Of a stretch of 64,000 bases of DNA, positions 41,737 through 53,231 are shown in pieces. A program made the translations under genes and the position numbers. The notes below the pieces were generated by a model that worked only from the letters and a program-made list of their open reading frames with translations, was not told the DNA's origin and did no database searches. Numbering within the stretch: position 1 is the stretch's first letter; each line of letters begins with the position of its first letter. The stretch is from NCBI GenBank assembly GCA_047967505.1, contig CM106538.1; one strand, 5' to 3'. This DNA is from Dipteris shenzhenensis. Lineage: Eukaryota; Polypodiophyta; Polypodiopsida; Gleicheniales.

Positions 41737-44700
41737 CTCCCCCTCAAGCTCAAATCCATCTCACGTACACCAAGCAAGCTCCTAAATCTGCGAAACTTCT
41801 CGGTACCCAATGCCTTCGTAAAAATATCAGCCACCTGCTCCTCAGTGCTGACATAGACAAGATCAATCCCACCAGCTAGAACCTTCTCTCTCACAAAGTG
41901 ATAATGCACCTCAATGTGCTTCGTTCTAGCATGATAAACTGGGTTATTAGCAAGCATGATGCTGCTAATGTTGTCACAATGAATGACAACTGCTGCATGA
42001 ATTGACTGTCCCATATCTGCAAGTAGCTTCCGTAACCAAGCTACTTCACATGCAGCCATTGCTGCACCCCTGTACTCAGCCTCTGTGCTCGACAAGGCAA
42101 CTGTTGGCTGCTTCTTGCTGCTCCAACTGATGGCACCACTCCCAAGAGAAAACATAAAACCACTAGTAGATCTCCTGTCTGAGACACTACCAGCCCAGTC
42201 AGCATCTGTGTATCCATGTACCTGTAATGCACACCCAGCTTCATAAAACAGTCCATAATGCAATGTGGACTTCACATACCGTAGTATGCGCCTAGTCGCA
42301 TCCAAATGTGGCTTCCTCGGTGCTTGCATAAACTGACTCACCAGCCCCACAGCATAGCTCAAATCTGGTCTGGTTATAGTCATGTAAATCAAGCTACCTA
42401 CTATGCGCCTGTACATAGTAATATCTTCAAGAAGCTCACCTGTCTCTGCATTGAGCTTCACAGAGATAGGCTTACAGCCTATCATCCCATATTTGGACAG
42501 AGATAGGCTTACAGCCTGTCATCCCATATTTGGACAGCATGTCCAAACCGTATTGCCTTTGCAACAGCCATATCCCACTCGGGGATCTAATAACCTCAAT
42601 GCCCAAGAAGTAACGCAGCTCTCCCAAATCCTTCATCTCAAATTTTTGCTTCAATAGCAGCTTCACTTCATTAATGTCTGCATCACTATCACCTGTAATA
42701 ATCAAGTCATCAACATAGATGACCACAAGCACAATCCCTCTGTTTGTTCTTTTCACATAAAGTGAAAAATCTGAATTGGAAATCTGAAATCCAATAGTGA
42801 CAAGATATTGCCCTATCTTGTCTGACCATGCCCTCGGCGCCTGTTTTAAGCCATACAAGGCTTTGCGCAACCTGCATACAAAATCGGGGTGTGAATTATC
42901 CTCATAACCTTCTGGTTGCATCATATAAACCTCTTCCTGCAAATCACCATGCAAGAAGGCATTTTTCACATCCATCTGATGCAAAGACCATCCCTTTGCA
43001 GCGGCCATAGCAATTACTGCTCTCACGGTTGCCATCCTTGCAACTGGGCTGAAAGTTTCCTCATAGTCAATTCCATATGTCTGCGCAAAACCTTTGTTGG
43101 CAACCAATCTTGCCTTGTACCTGCTAACAGACCCATCAGCATTGTGCTTTACTTTGTAAACCCACTTGCAGCCAATAGCCTTCTTATCATGAGGCAAAGG
43201 CATCAAATCCCAAGTGTGGTTTGCATCCAAGGCAGCCATCTCTTCATCCATAGCTGCTTCCCAATTTTTATGCCCTGCTGCATCCTCAAAACATGTGGGC
43301 TCTGACTCCTCTAGAACCTTGACCATATAAGCATAGTGATGTGCTGTATACCCATCATATCTCAGCCTGTCAATTGGATACTTAATACGAGTGGACCTCC
43401 GTACAACTGGATCAGTTGCAGGAGTCTTTAAATCATGCCTGCTTTTCCTTGCACCAGGTGTAACAACAGAAGGAATCCCAAGTTCCTCATCAAGGCTCAT
43501 TTCAGAGCCGCTTGACTCTCCATCAACATGAGAGCTACCAGCAGACACATCAAACACTGGAGCATGGTCTACTTTTTCTTTTCCCTTATGTGATACCTGC
43601 ACAACACTATCAGGGCTGCCATGTGACGATTCACTAGATCTCAATCTCCCTGTCCATGCATTAGATCCACTAGTAGAGGACTCTCTGGGTCCACTCAAGG
43701 CTTGAGATTGCTGCTCTGCATTTATTGCAGCATTCCCATTTCCTGCATCTGCATCTCCTACCATAACAGTTGGTGCATACCAGCTGCTCATTTCATAAAA
43801 AACAACATCTCTGCTCACTTGCATTTTGCGGGTGGAAGGGTTATAACAGCGATACCCTTTCTGGTGCAGAGCATATCCAATAAAGATGCATTTTTCTGCC
43901 TTTGGATCCAGCTTTGTTCTCTTCTCATCAGGAACATGAACATAAGCTATGCAACCAAATACCTTCAAGTGAGAAATATCTGGTTTTTGGCCTATATACA
44001 TTTCTTCAGGCGTCATGCCATGGACAGCTGCAGTGGGGGTTCTGTTCATAATATAAACAGCAGTTGCTACTGCTTCAGCCCAAAAATAATCAGGCATGTT
44101 TTTCTCATTTAGGATCGCCCGTCCTACTTCTGCAATATGCCTGTTCTTCCTTTCTGCAACCCCATTCTACTGAGGGGTAGACCTGCATGAGTACTTCCTT
44201 TGAATTCCCTGTTCTTTTAGATATTCACAAAATTCTTCTGAAAAGTACTCTCCCCCTCCATCAGATCTTAGCACTTTAATATGCACACCTTTCTCTTTTT
44301 CAACCATGGCCTTAAAAGCCTTGAAATGGCTGAACACTTCACTTTTGTGCTTCATAAAATAAATCCACACCTTCCTAGTGTAGTCATCAATAAACGTCAC
44401 ATAATAATGGCATCCACCAATAGAAGCAGTTTTGGTTGTTTAAACATCTGAATGGATCACTTCCAAAGGTCTTCTGCTCACCTTAGCATTTTTGGGAAAT
44501 GCATGTCTGGCCTGCTTACCCATTTGGCATGCTTCACATACCTTTTGCATTCCCTCAACTCTGAATTTAGGCAAACCTGCAACAATGTTTTTCGTTTGCA
44601 TAGATTTCAGCCTTTGTATATTCACGTGCCCAATGCGCTTGTGCCATATCTCAATATCTGCAATGACACCTCTCCCATGCGCAAACATAGCAGCTTTCAC

Positions 44701-46062
44701 CTCAGGCATATCAACATCCAAGGTGAACATTCTTCCATTTTTGTTGCCTTTCGCAACCAAGTGGCATTTATTTTTCAAGTCCTCAACAAAGCATCCATCA
44801 GGATTAAATCTAACCTGCAGACCTTGCTCAACCATCTGGCCAACTGAAACCAGGTTCTTAGTGATTTTTGGGACATGAAGTACATCTGCCAAGTACTTCG
44901 TTTTGCCATCCTGCATAGCCAATGGCACTTTACCAACCTGCGTAATTGGGTGCGCAGTATCATCACCTGTTTCAACATAACCTGGCTTATCCAAATTTCT
45001 AACATCATGAAACCACTCACCATGACTGGTCATGTGGTTAGAGGCACCTGAATCAACATACCAAACATCATTGCAAGCTGCAGCATCTCCTGACATGGAG
45101 TTAACCATATGCTGCATCACAAAAAGATGCTCATTTCTGTCGTCACCATGCCCACTTGATGATGCATAGTTGCTTTGCTGCAACTTCCCACTTTTGATGT
45201 CATTCTGCTTTTTATAGCATGTATTCTCCTTGTGTCCAGGCTTTCCACAATAATAGCATTCTGTGCTGCTATTTACTTGCTGGTTCCTTTGCCATGAACC
45301 ACGGCCTCTTTGGCTCCCCCTGCCTCTAGAACTACCTCCATAGGACTGGTTTTCCTGTTGTTGCTGTTGGTTCTGATTTCCTGCACGGCCACCAAAACGG
45401 CCTCTTCCTCTACCTCTGCCTCTACCTGTATTCGAGTAGAAAGCAGTCTCTTGAGAAGTTGAGGTGGCTGAACCACCATTCCTTTGCTCTTCACTCAGCA
45501 AGAGAGCAATAAGTTCCTGAAAATCAGGAAATGTTTCACGGACTCCAATGGATGTCCGAAACTGTGCATAATCTTTCCCAAGACCATTCAAGGTCACGGA
45601 CACTAAGTCCTCATCATCGACAGGTGCTCCAATGGAGGCAAGAGAATCTGCAAGGCCTTTCACCTTCAAGGAATACTCATTTATATTCAGATTTTTCCTT
45701 TGCACATTGTGCAACTCCTGCTTTAGCTGCATCTTTCGTGCTTTGGTATTTGTGCTATACAACTTCACCAATGTATCCCATGCCTCCTTAGGCATCTCTA
45801 GATCCTGTATATGCACAATCATAGAATCTAAAATGCTAACAGACAGCCAATACAGGCATTTTCTGGCTTTTTCATGCCATTCTTTAAAGGCCTTCAATTC
45901 AGCAGGAGTGGGAGCAGCACCCAAAACTGGTTCTGCAGTTTCACCACTGATGTACTCCCAAACTCCCTTTCCCATAAGGAAGTTTGTCATCCTGAACTTC
46001 CATGCTTGGAAGTTGTTCTTGTCAAGCTTCTCACTGACAATGGTAGACAGATTCTCAGACAT
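41694..46062 (-). pseudogene. Copia-2 gag-pol, nearly intact
   Basis: The ATG at 46062 begins [20 protein letters not shown]. Gag has CYYCGKPGHKENTC. The protease retains WYVDSGASNHMT. The integrase keeps DGGGEY (near 44265). The RT has [12 protein letters not shown] and [10 protein letters not shown], and RNase H runs to the stop at 41694 inside the LTR. Only three breaks are seen: a Trp codon changed to TAA at about 44440, a Gln codon changed to TAG at about 44169, and a 37-bp tandem duplication at 42462-42535 that shifts frame in the RT-RNase H linker. Confidence 0.93.
42462..42535. repeat. 37-bp tandem duplication in Copia-2 pol
   Basis: The unit starts AGAGATAGGCTTACAGCCT and ends CCATATTTGGAC. 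The two copies (42462-42498, 42499-42535) differ at one base. Because 37 is not a multiple of three, the frame is lost. Confidence 0.95.
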
Positions 46063-46579
46063 TTTACAAATCACGAATTGCAACAGCAACCTGTAAACAC
46101 AGCAAATGCCTCACAAGGGCAAATAGCAAAACTTCTGCAAAAGCCTCATAGGGGCAGATCTGCAACACTGACGAAAGTGGTATTTCACCACACAGTCACT
46201 TCCTAGTGAACGATTTTGCATCAACAGGCAACAGGCATGAATCTGCAACTCCCAATATCTCTGCACATAGGCATACGATGCAATTTCTGTGGCACCTTTC
46301 CACCGACTAGCCGCGCAGTGGTCGCACAGCAAAAAACAGGGCCTTTTTCTGAGTGCCTGCGAAGAACTTCCGCCTTCAAAACGGGCCCCGAAACGGCATA
46401 TACTACGCTCTCGCCACACCGCGAAGGGCCTGTCAATCTGAAACAGTGCACTCCTGCACTTCTGGCTGTGCTACCTGCAGAGATTTGCTCCCAAACTCGA
46501 AATAGGAAAGCAACACTGGTCCTCTTACCAGGACACCACAAACTTGGCTTGCTTTCTTGAGCTCCTTACCACGAACAAG

Positions 46580-46591
46580 GCTCTGATACCA
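46580..46591 (-). promoter_or_regulatory. Copia-2 primer binding site (tRNA-iMet)
   Basis: TGGTATCAGAGC on the element strand, immediately inside the 5' LTR. Confidence 0.93.
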
Positions 46592-46892
46592 TGTAAAGAA
46601 TAAGGGAGAGAGATAGGAGACTCAAGTTCAGCTTTCTTCACAACACACAAAAGAGAGAGGACACAAGGTTGGAGGGTGAAGCCTTTCTTCACTTTTGCAC
46701 ACAACAACAATACAATAGAAGAGGGAAATACCCTATATGTCAAACCCTAGAATACGTGGTTCATATGTGAACCCAAACCAAAAACATACGTGGTAGTCTA
46801 ACTACACCACGAGTACAACTAACATAGGCGGTGACATAAATGATAGTCATCCACCAGGAGATGTATTGTGGGTAGAGCTTGATATCTCAACA
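46592..46892 (-). repeat. Copia-2 5' LTR
   Basis: Partner of 41439-41736, with a 3-bp CCA insertion. It is followed by the CATTT duplication. Confidence 0.94.
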
Positions 46893-47130
46893 CATTTTTG
46901 TCAAATCCTGGAGTAATTTCACCGTGGTGCAGAAGGCAAAAGTGTTTGGGATAGTGTGAGGAGCCCAAATTGCCCTAAACCCGCCACGAAGCAAATTTGG
47001 GCATTATGGAAAATTCCCAAATTTGCATCGTGGTGGGTTTAGGGCATTTTGGGCTCCTTATGACGTCCCAGACACTTTTGCCTTTTGTGCCACCGTGAAA
47101 TTCCTCTAGGATTTGATAGAATTCAAAAGT
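46893..47130. repeat. Long inverted repeat (hairpin), about 100-110-bp arms
   Basis: The left arm (about 46899-46996) and right arm (about 47011-47120) are reverse complements with scattered mismatches. Both contain GGCAAAAGTGT, GGAGCCCAAA and GCCCTAAACCC in mirrored order. The loop is about 14 bases (CATTATGGAAAATT). It could be a foldback element, a MITE or an inverted-duplication small-RNA precursor. Copia-2 is inserted at its left edge. Confidence 0.85.
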
Positions 47131-47306
47131 TACATTAAAATAAATAGTAACTTCAATCATAAACATGGAGAATTCAAAACAATGCGATATTGTACAAAAT
47201 GTAGATATTTTTTATTGAAAAATATCGCCCGTTGGGCCTTAGATACAAGAATGTGCCTTCAAGGGTAAGGGGTAGTCTAAGTCTTAAGGGTGGGCTCCAA
47301 GAGATT

Positions 47307-47685
47307 CTAGGGCTTCAAGCTTGGGTCCATCCATATCTGCCTCACCAAAGCCATGTCCTTGTCCCACACCGTGATGTGCTTTGCATGGATGGCACACAAG
47401 TTGGCATCCTCAAACAAAGTGGTGGTGGCTTGCTCCACAGCCTCCTGGAGCACCCCCATAGATCCTGTGTTGAATCGTACTGTTGAATCGTGTTGAATCG
47501 TACATCGTTCTTGTACCTGTGTGCTATCTCCTGTACCACACGTTGGAAGGGAGCATGTGGGATTAGGTCATTGGTGGTCTTTTGCAACTATCTCATCTTC
47601 CTTAGGGCCCTCATTCCTGGCTTTGCTTTGTATGACTTCCTCACTCCTGGTGGAGGCTGTACAAGTACCCGAACATGACTTCATG
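47307..47685 (-). pseudogene. Histone H3 pseudogene, CENH3-like
   Basis: The minus strand encodes KPGMRALRKMR, then a TAG (47588-47590), LQKTTNDLIPHAPFQRVV, QEIAHRYKNDVRF, a break, then VLQEAVEQATTTLFEDANLC, AIHAKHITVWDKDMALVRQI and a stop at 47307-47309. This covers the H3 histone fold from alpha-N to alpha-3. The LIPxAPF motif is typical of plant CENH3 (for example LIPFAPF in grasses) rather than canonical H3. A 23-bp duplication of GATTCAACA-type units (about 47467-47503) shifts the frame. No introns interrupt it, so it may be a processed copy. It could instead be a diverged H3 variant. Confidence 0.75.
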
Positions 47686-47690
47686 GCCTC

Positions 47691-48003
47691 TTGAATTCCT
47701 TGAACTTATTGCACTTCTCTTCTTTGTGCTGATCCTCCTCCAAATCCTCCTCACCCCCCCCCCCCCCCCCCTTTGCCCTGCCCTATGCCCCTCCCTTCTC
47801 TTCCCCCTCCTTCACCCTATGCCCACCTTCCTTAACCTCCTTACCTCACACAGACTCTCCACTTCAAAAGGGAGTACACAAATTGTGGTCAAAATAAGCA
47901 AGATATTCATTTCATAGTTGTATATAATTACACCATAGCTTCTGTTGCTGGTTGACCCATCTTCTCCCTTTTCTCACTCTAGTTTGCATCTAATGTGTGA
48001 CTC
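47691..48003. other. Pyrimidine-rich non-coding segment
   Basis: Contains a C-run at about 47755-47770 and C/T-rich sequence. No gene recognised. Confidence 0.4.
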
Positions 48004-48004
48004 C

Positions 48005-48183
48005 TCAACTCCCTTTGGATTCTTTCCAAGCACTATGACTTCTATTCTTTGATACAATTTGAATTGTTTTTGCAAGTTTTAATGCCTTTGCCTTGTCAGA
48101 CTTCAGAGTCCTACCTAGTAAACATCTGAAAAATGAGTCAAACATCTCATGCAATGCATTGCTACGAGTAACACCACCACCAT
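48005..48183 (-). CDS. Short unrecognised frame at an inversion breakpoint
   Basis: The frame reads HGGGVTRSNALHEMFDSFFR then a Lys-rich segment (TLKSDKAKALKLAKTIQIV), and stops at 48005. It is directly fused to antisense Copia gag at 48188. Composition looks protein-like, but I can assign no family. It may be an exon of a host gene cut by the rearrangement. Confidence 0.25.
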
Positions 48184-48187
48184 GCCT

Positions 48188-49776
48188 TGTTCCGGACATC
48201 CATTGCCGTCCGTGAAAAATTTCCTGATTTTGAGGAGTTGATTGCTCTTCTAATTTCTGAAGAGCAGAGAAATGGTGGTGCATCTTCTTCAGTAGGAACT
48301 TCAAAAGAAACTGTCTTCTACTCAAATGCTGGCAGAGGTAGAGGCCGATTTGGAGGAGGCCGATCTGGAGGCCGTGGTAGAAATCAGAATATGCAGCAAA
48401 CTCAAGAAAACCAGTCCTATGCAGGAGGACATGGTAACTCTAGAGGCAGGGGGAGCCAAAGAGGTCGTGGTGGATGGCAGAGAGGCCAAAATGCAAACAG
48501 TAATGTTGAATGCTACTACTGTGGTAAAATGGGGCATATGGCTAAAGATTGCTACAAAAAGCAGAATGACATTATGAATGGAAAATTGCAGCAAGGCAAT
48601 TATGCATCCTCTAGTAGACAGGGTGATGACAGAAATGAGCATTTGTTTATGGTATAGCATATGACAAATTCTGTGACAAGTGCAGAAGAAAGCAATGATG
48701 TGTGGTATGTTGACTCAGGTGCGTCAAACCACATGACAGGTCATGCTGAATGGATGCAGGATGCAAGGAAAATGGAAAAACCAGGATTTGTGGAGACTGG
48801 TGATGATACTGCACATCCTATTGTGCAGATTGGCAAAATTCCTTTGTCTATGCAGGATGGGAAAAAGAAATACTTGTCTGATGTATTTCATGTCCCGAAC
48901 ATCACCAAGAACCTGGTTTCTGTTGGTCAAATGGTTGAGCAGGGCTTGTAGGTCAAATTCAATCCTCATGGATGCTTTGTTGAGGATATGAAAAATAATG
49001 GTCGCTTGATAGCAAAAGGAAAGAAGAAAGGCAGGATGTTTACGTTGGATGCGGACATGCCTGAATTGAGTGCAGCAATGTTTGCACATGGGACCGGTGT
49101 AGTTGCAGATATTGATATCTGGCATAAACGCATTGGTCATGTTAATGTACAACGACTTAAATCAATGCAGGCCCAAAATATTGTTGCAGGATTGCCTAAA
49201 TTCAAGGTTGCAGAAATGCATAAGGTGTGTGAAGCCTGTCAATTTGGAAAACAGGCAAGGAAACCATTTCCTAAGCATGTTCAAGAGAGTAAAAAGCCAT
49301 TGGAATTAATCCACTCTGATGTGTGGACTACTAAAGCTGCATCTATTGGAGGCTATCACTATTTTGTCACATTTATTGATGACTTCAGCAGAAAACTTTG
49401 GGTGAATTTTATGAAAAAGAAAAGTGAAGTGTTTGGGCACTTCAAAGCTTTTAAAGCTATGGTTGAAAAAGAAACAGGCCTGCAAATAAAATGCCTAAGG
49501 CCAGATGGAGGGGGAGAGTACCTCTCAAATGAGTTTGCAAGGTTCTTGCAGGAGCATGGTATAAAGCAGCAATATTCATGCAGTCATACCCCACAGCAAA
49601 ATGGAATTGCAGAAAGGAAAGCCAGGCATATTGGAGAGGTATCTCGGGCTATGCCAAATGAAAAAGATCTACCAGATTATTATTGGGCTGAAGCAGTTGC
49701 TACAACAGTTTATATAATGAACAGGACTCCCACTGCAGCAATACATGACATGACGCCAGAGGAGATGTATCATTAG
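48188..49776 (+). pseudogene. Copia fragment: gag C-terminus to integrase (plus-strand half)
   Basis: It begins mid-gag at [17 protein letters not shown] and continues with the knuckle [14 protein letters not shown], protease [37 protein letters not shown] and [10 protein letters not shown]. It ends abruptly in MTPEEMYH at 49774. Two in-frame stops occur: TAG at about 48655, and CAG to TAG at 48949-48951. It belongs to the Copia-1 family. The missing 5' part corresponds to the minus-strand fragment at 53941-55307. Confidence 0.92.
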
Positions 49777-50170
49777 GGAAAAAGGGAACTCATTTTGGGG
49801 CCCTGTAAGAAATTCACTATTTTTTGAATTATTTCTCTCCTAAAAGACCTCAAAAATAGTAAAATACGGAAACGTGGCTCAGATTTGTCAGTAAGGACTA
49901 CAGAACTGTCAATTCAAAAAGGAATAAGATAATCTTTTGTCTGACTAACACGATTTTGTATTAATATCCTCTTAGATTTTTTTTTGTTTACCAAAGATTC
50001 CGCATCTCTTTGGCCGACGTGTGCAGGTCTTTCATTAAGAGTCCATCACTGAACTTAGTGATTGCAAGTTTTCAAAATATTCACATGGATATCGCCACAC
50101 TTCCACGATTCATGTTACAAAATGACTATGAGATTGAAAAACAAACTTCGCAACCTGAGGAGCACAAAAA

Positions 50171-52680
50171 ATGGCCGATACTAGTGAGTCACTATCTGAG
50201 AAGAAGCGATTACACCATCTTCATATCGACTTGGAAGAACAATATGCTCCAGCACAAAAAAGACGAAAGGATACGGTGCTGAATGCTCAACAGCGGGAAA
50301 ATATGAGAAGAGAAGGGCTTTAACATATTGACTTATGGTGCGATGGAAGCATATATCCAAAATGTCAAGTAAAAAACTCTACACCTCCATTTGTCAATCC
50401 CACCACATTACTGAGGTTTTTGCCGGCGATGGACAAAATGGACTCTTGGTTATATTTCAGCGCAGTCTGCATTTGCGGAAACGTATAAAATGATGTACCT
50501 ACAAGAAAAGGAGGCCAAGATGGAGGAGATAGCCATTCGTGCAAAATTGGAGCAGCAGTTGCAGAATGAAATTGAGGAGCATTCAAAGAGTAAAAAAGAG
50601 TTGACAAGAGCAAGAAAGAAGAGAACCGTGCTTGGAGACAGACAACGTAGCAGGAAGATTAAAAACATTGCAAATTTGAAAGCTGGGACTGGTGGATGCA
50701 AGCGACGAATTCAGGAAGCAAGGTTAGATTGAAATTTATCATTTTGTATACTCAAAAAGGCTCTCTTCCAGACTATATCTATTTCATTGATTGTCGCAAA
50801 ATAAGAATGGAGGTGCTGAATAATATAGTCATATTGTGTTGTTATTACAGGAAATTATTGGAGCCTGCAAAAGAAAATATGGACCCGAACCTTCTTCCTG
50901 TTAAACAAATGAAAGGATTGCTTTCTTGCGGTGTAGCAAAAGGTTTGATTGAGGAAAAAAAATACAAAACAGTCAAACGCAATGTTGTAGAGGACTTTGT
51001 ATCCAATAATCAAGTTGATGGCACTATAATCCAAGAGGCTCTTGATGTTAGTGGAGTTAGCAGGAAGGGATATAGTTCGATTTTCCATGCGATATCCTCA
51101 ACTTTGAAAGATCAAAGGATTAAACGAGTTTTACTGCCAAATCCAGCAACCGTGTGGAGGATAAGAGGTCATTTGAATGAAAGTATAGATGAATTTATTA
51201 GCCAATATATCCATATTGAAGAAATATTTCATGGTGTTAAAGGAACCACTGTGTATGATCCTTGGAACAATATATTTTTAGATCTGCAACAACTTCAAAA
51301 AAGAATGGTCGAGTTTTATAGAATAACATTTGAGGAGTGCAAAGGCATTTTGAAATTTGTTATCAAACTGGATGAGTGTGAGGTTGTAAAGGAAAAGAAA
51401 ATGGAAAGAGTTACCATTACATTGATGAATGGAGCGATTGATACATCATTGACTGAAGCGAGTTCGAAGTATTTTAGTGTGCAGTCAGAGAAACACATAT
51501 GGTGGTTAGGCTCGTTCCAGGTATGATCATGGGTTGTTTTATACTTGATTTTGGTCATTGTTTTCAAATCTGATATAGTAATACTTTTGTTTTCTATAAT
51601 CTCGCAGGTGAAGACCGAAGACCATGAAACACTAGATTGGGTGTTTCACCACACGGAAATACCAACAATAATCAAAAGACAAGTGCAAGGCGAGAATCTC
51701 CATGTTGCAGGAAAAGGTGATTTTCAAGTAGAGTGGCACATGGCCGGGGATCTTAAAACACTTAAGTGCGTGTATAACATTAGTAAAGGAGGCAACTCAA
51801 AGTCTCCTTGTCTTTACTGCAAAGAATCAGCTCAAGTAATGGATTCAAAATGGTGGAAGAGAGCACCTAATAGAGATAAAATTGACCCTGACTTCAAGGC
51901 CATTCTGGACATTCCACTATGTAATGTTCACATCTGCACATTGCATGGTCTATGTCGAATTATTGAGAAATTGGTATTTTTATATATTGGATTTGCTTGG
52001 AAACTCCGTTCCGAAAAAAATAGAAAGGATGCTCTTCAAGCATTGGAAAAAGTGTTATCTGATATAGGTCTGCATGGAGGAGATGTTCAAATTACAAAGG
52101 ATTTTAAAAAGTCTACCAATGGCAAGGAGGTACCAATCAATCCCTCTATTGGTGGTGTTAAGGCAAGAAGATTCTTGTCTCGACCCAAACACAGTAAGCA
52201 AGTAAGGCAAGGTAGAGCAGTTTCAAAGATTAATTATGGATTGTGGAAGCAAGTCCATAATGCTGTGAAAGATCATGAGGCAGATGGGGAAGCACGAAAT
52301 AGGAAGGCAGAGGTGTGGAGGTCTCTTGATCAACTCTTCATGTTCTGTGACAAAGTAACATGGACAAAGAGTGATTACAAGAACTTTGAGGAGGCAATTA
52401 AACATTTTGGAAAGTCAATGAAAGACGCGTGGACAACCTGCAATATAACTCACTACATGGTAAGGTTATGTCTTTTTCTTTTACTTAAGTGTGATCTTCT
52501 TTTTTTTTATTACTTACTATGCATTCTTATGTCTTACAGCATATCATATACAACCACCTTCCCTATTTTGTCAAAAAGTATGGATGCCCAGCTATTTGGT
52601 CTACCCAAGGCATGGAGAAGTCTCACTACATGGCACGTAATGCATTTTTTAGACACACACAACACTATGGAGGGAGTTAG
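50171..52680 (+). CDS. Unrecognised multi-exon gene, possibly transposase-like
   Basis: Proposed exons are 50171-50368, 50466-50722, 50851-51520, 51608-52459 and 52540-52680, all with GT-AG introns of 80-128 bp. The first exon starts MADTSESLSEKKR and has one in-frame TAA. The second is a Lys/Glu-rich coiled coil (YLQEKEAKMEEIAIRAKLEQ). Later exons hold FVIKLDECEV, CVYNISKGGNSKSPCLYCKE, CNVHICTLHGLCRIIEKL and, last, HIIYNHLPYFVKKYGCPAIW with TQGMEKSHYMARNAFFRHTQ. An early Asp/Glu strand, a C-x2-C pair, C-x2-H and a late His/Glu block resemble the layout of DDE transposase-derived proteins in many eukaryotes; that is inference. The frame after 52680 continues with basic residues beyond two stops. 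Confidence 0.6.
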
Positions 52681-53231
52681 AAGGCGAATAGTCTGAAGGA
52701 AGTCTTCCAATGGTTTTACTGAGGCATACTACAGAGGCTGCATGCTAAAAGAAAAGTTGCTAGCTCCAAAATCAAGCTTGCTTTTCTTCTAGCCCAAAAG
52801 CAAAGACGAAGACAAGCTCTAGACAATTCAATTGCAACAGAGAGACATAGACAATAGAGGGAATCGAAGATATTTAGAAACCATAAATGGACAAGTAAAC
52901 ATGAATAGGACTCATTTGTAACTTATTGGTGTTATGTCCACATGTTTTCAAACTCATTCAATAGAAATTTTTTTAGTGGAACAAGTGACTCTTGGTGTTA
53001 TGCATGAAAAAAATTTCAATGTGAAACATATGATCTAAACTTAATACAATTTGTTTACAATTTCAATATATTGTTCATTTAATATTTAACGACACCACTC
53101 TATGTAAATGTACAAATCATTTCATCATCAACTTATTAATCATTTATACAAGATCATACCAGATATCAAAGACTTTATACAAATCAGTTCAAATTTAATA
53201 TAATGTTTGTGCTATATTCGATGACTAAATC
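52681..53231. other. AT-rich intergenic between convergent genes
   Basis: The first 170 bases still translate, after stops, to a basic tail (LHAKRKVASSKIKLAFLLAQ), which suggests the 50171 gene was once longer. The rest is AT-rich with no gene. Confidence 0.45.

Larger units (their letters stand above)
41439..46892 (-). mobile_element. Copia-2, complete LTR retrotransposon
   Basis: LTRs are 41439-41736 (298 bp) and 46592-46892 (301 bp). They differ by one 3-bp indel and about one substitution, so the insertion is recent. The target duplication CATTT is at 41434-41438 and 46893-46897. The PBS and polypurine tract are in the expected places for a minus-strand element. It is related to Copia-1 in coding sequence but has a clearly different LTR. 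Confidence 0.96.

Noticed and set aside
48188-49776. Independent truncated Copia insertion
   Set aside because: The start matches, within about nine bases, the point where the minus-strand copy at 53941 ends, and no TSD or LTR is present at either end. An inversion explains it better.
50010-50282. Plus-strand frame MADVCRSF... as first exon of the 50171 gene
   Set aside because: It is in a different frame from MADTSESLSEKKR, which connects in phase through a GT-AG intron to the coiled-coil exon.
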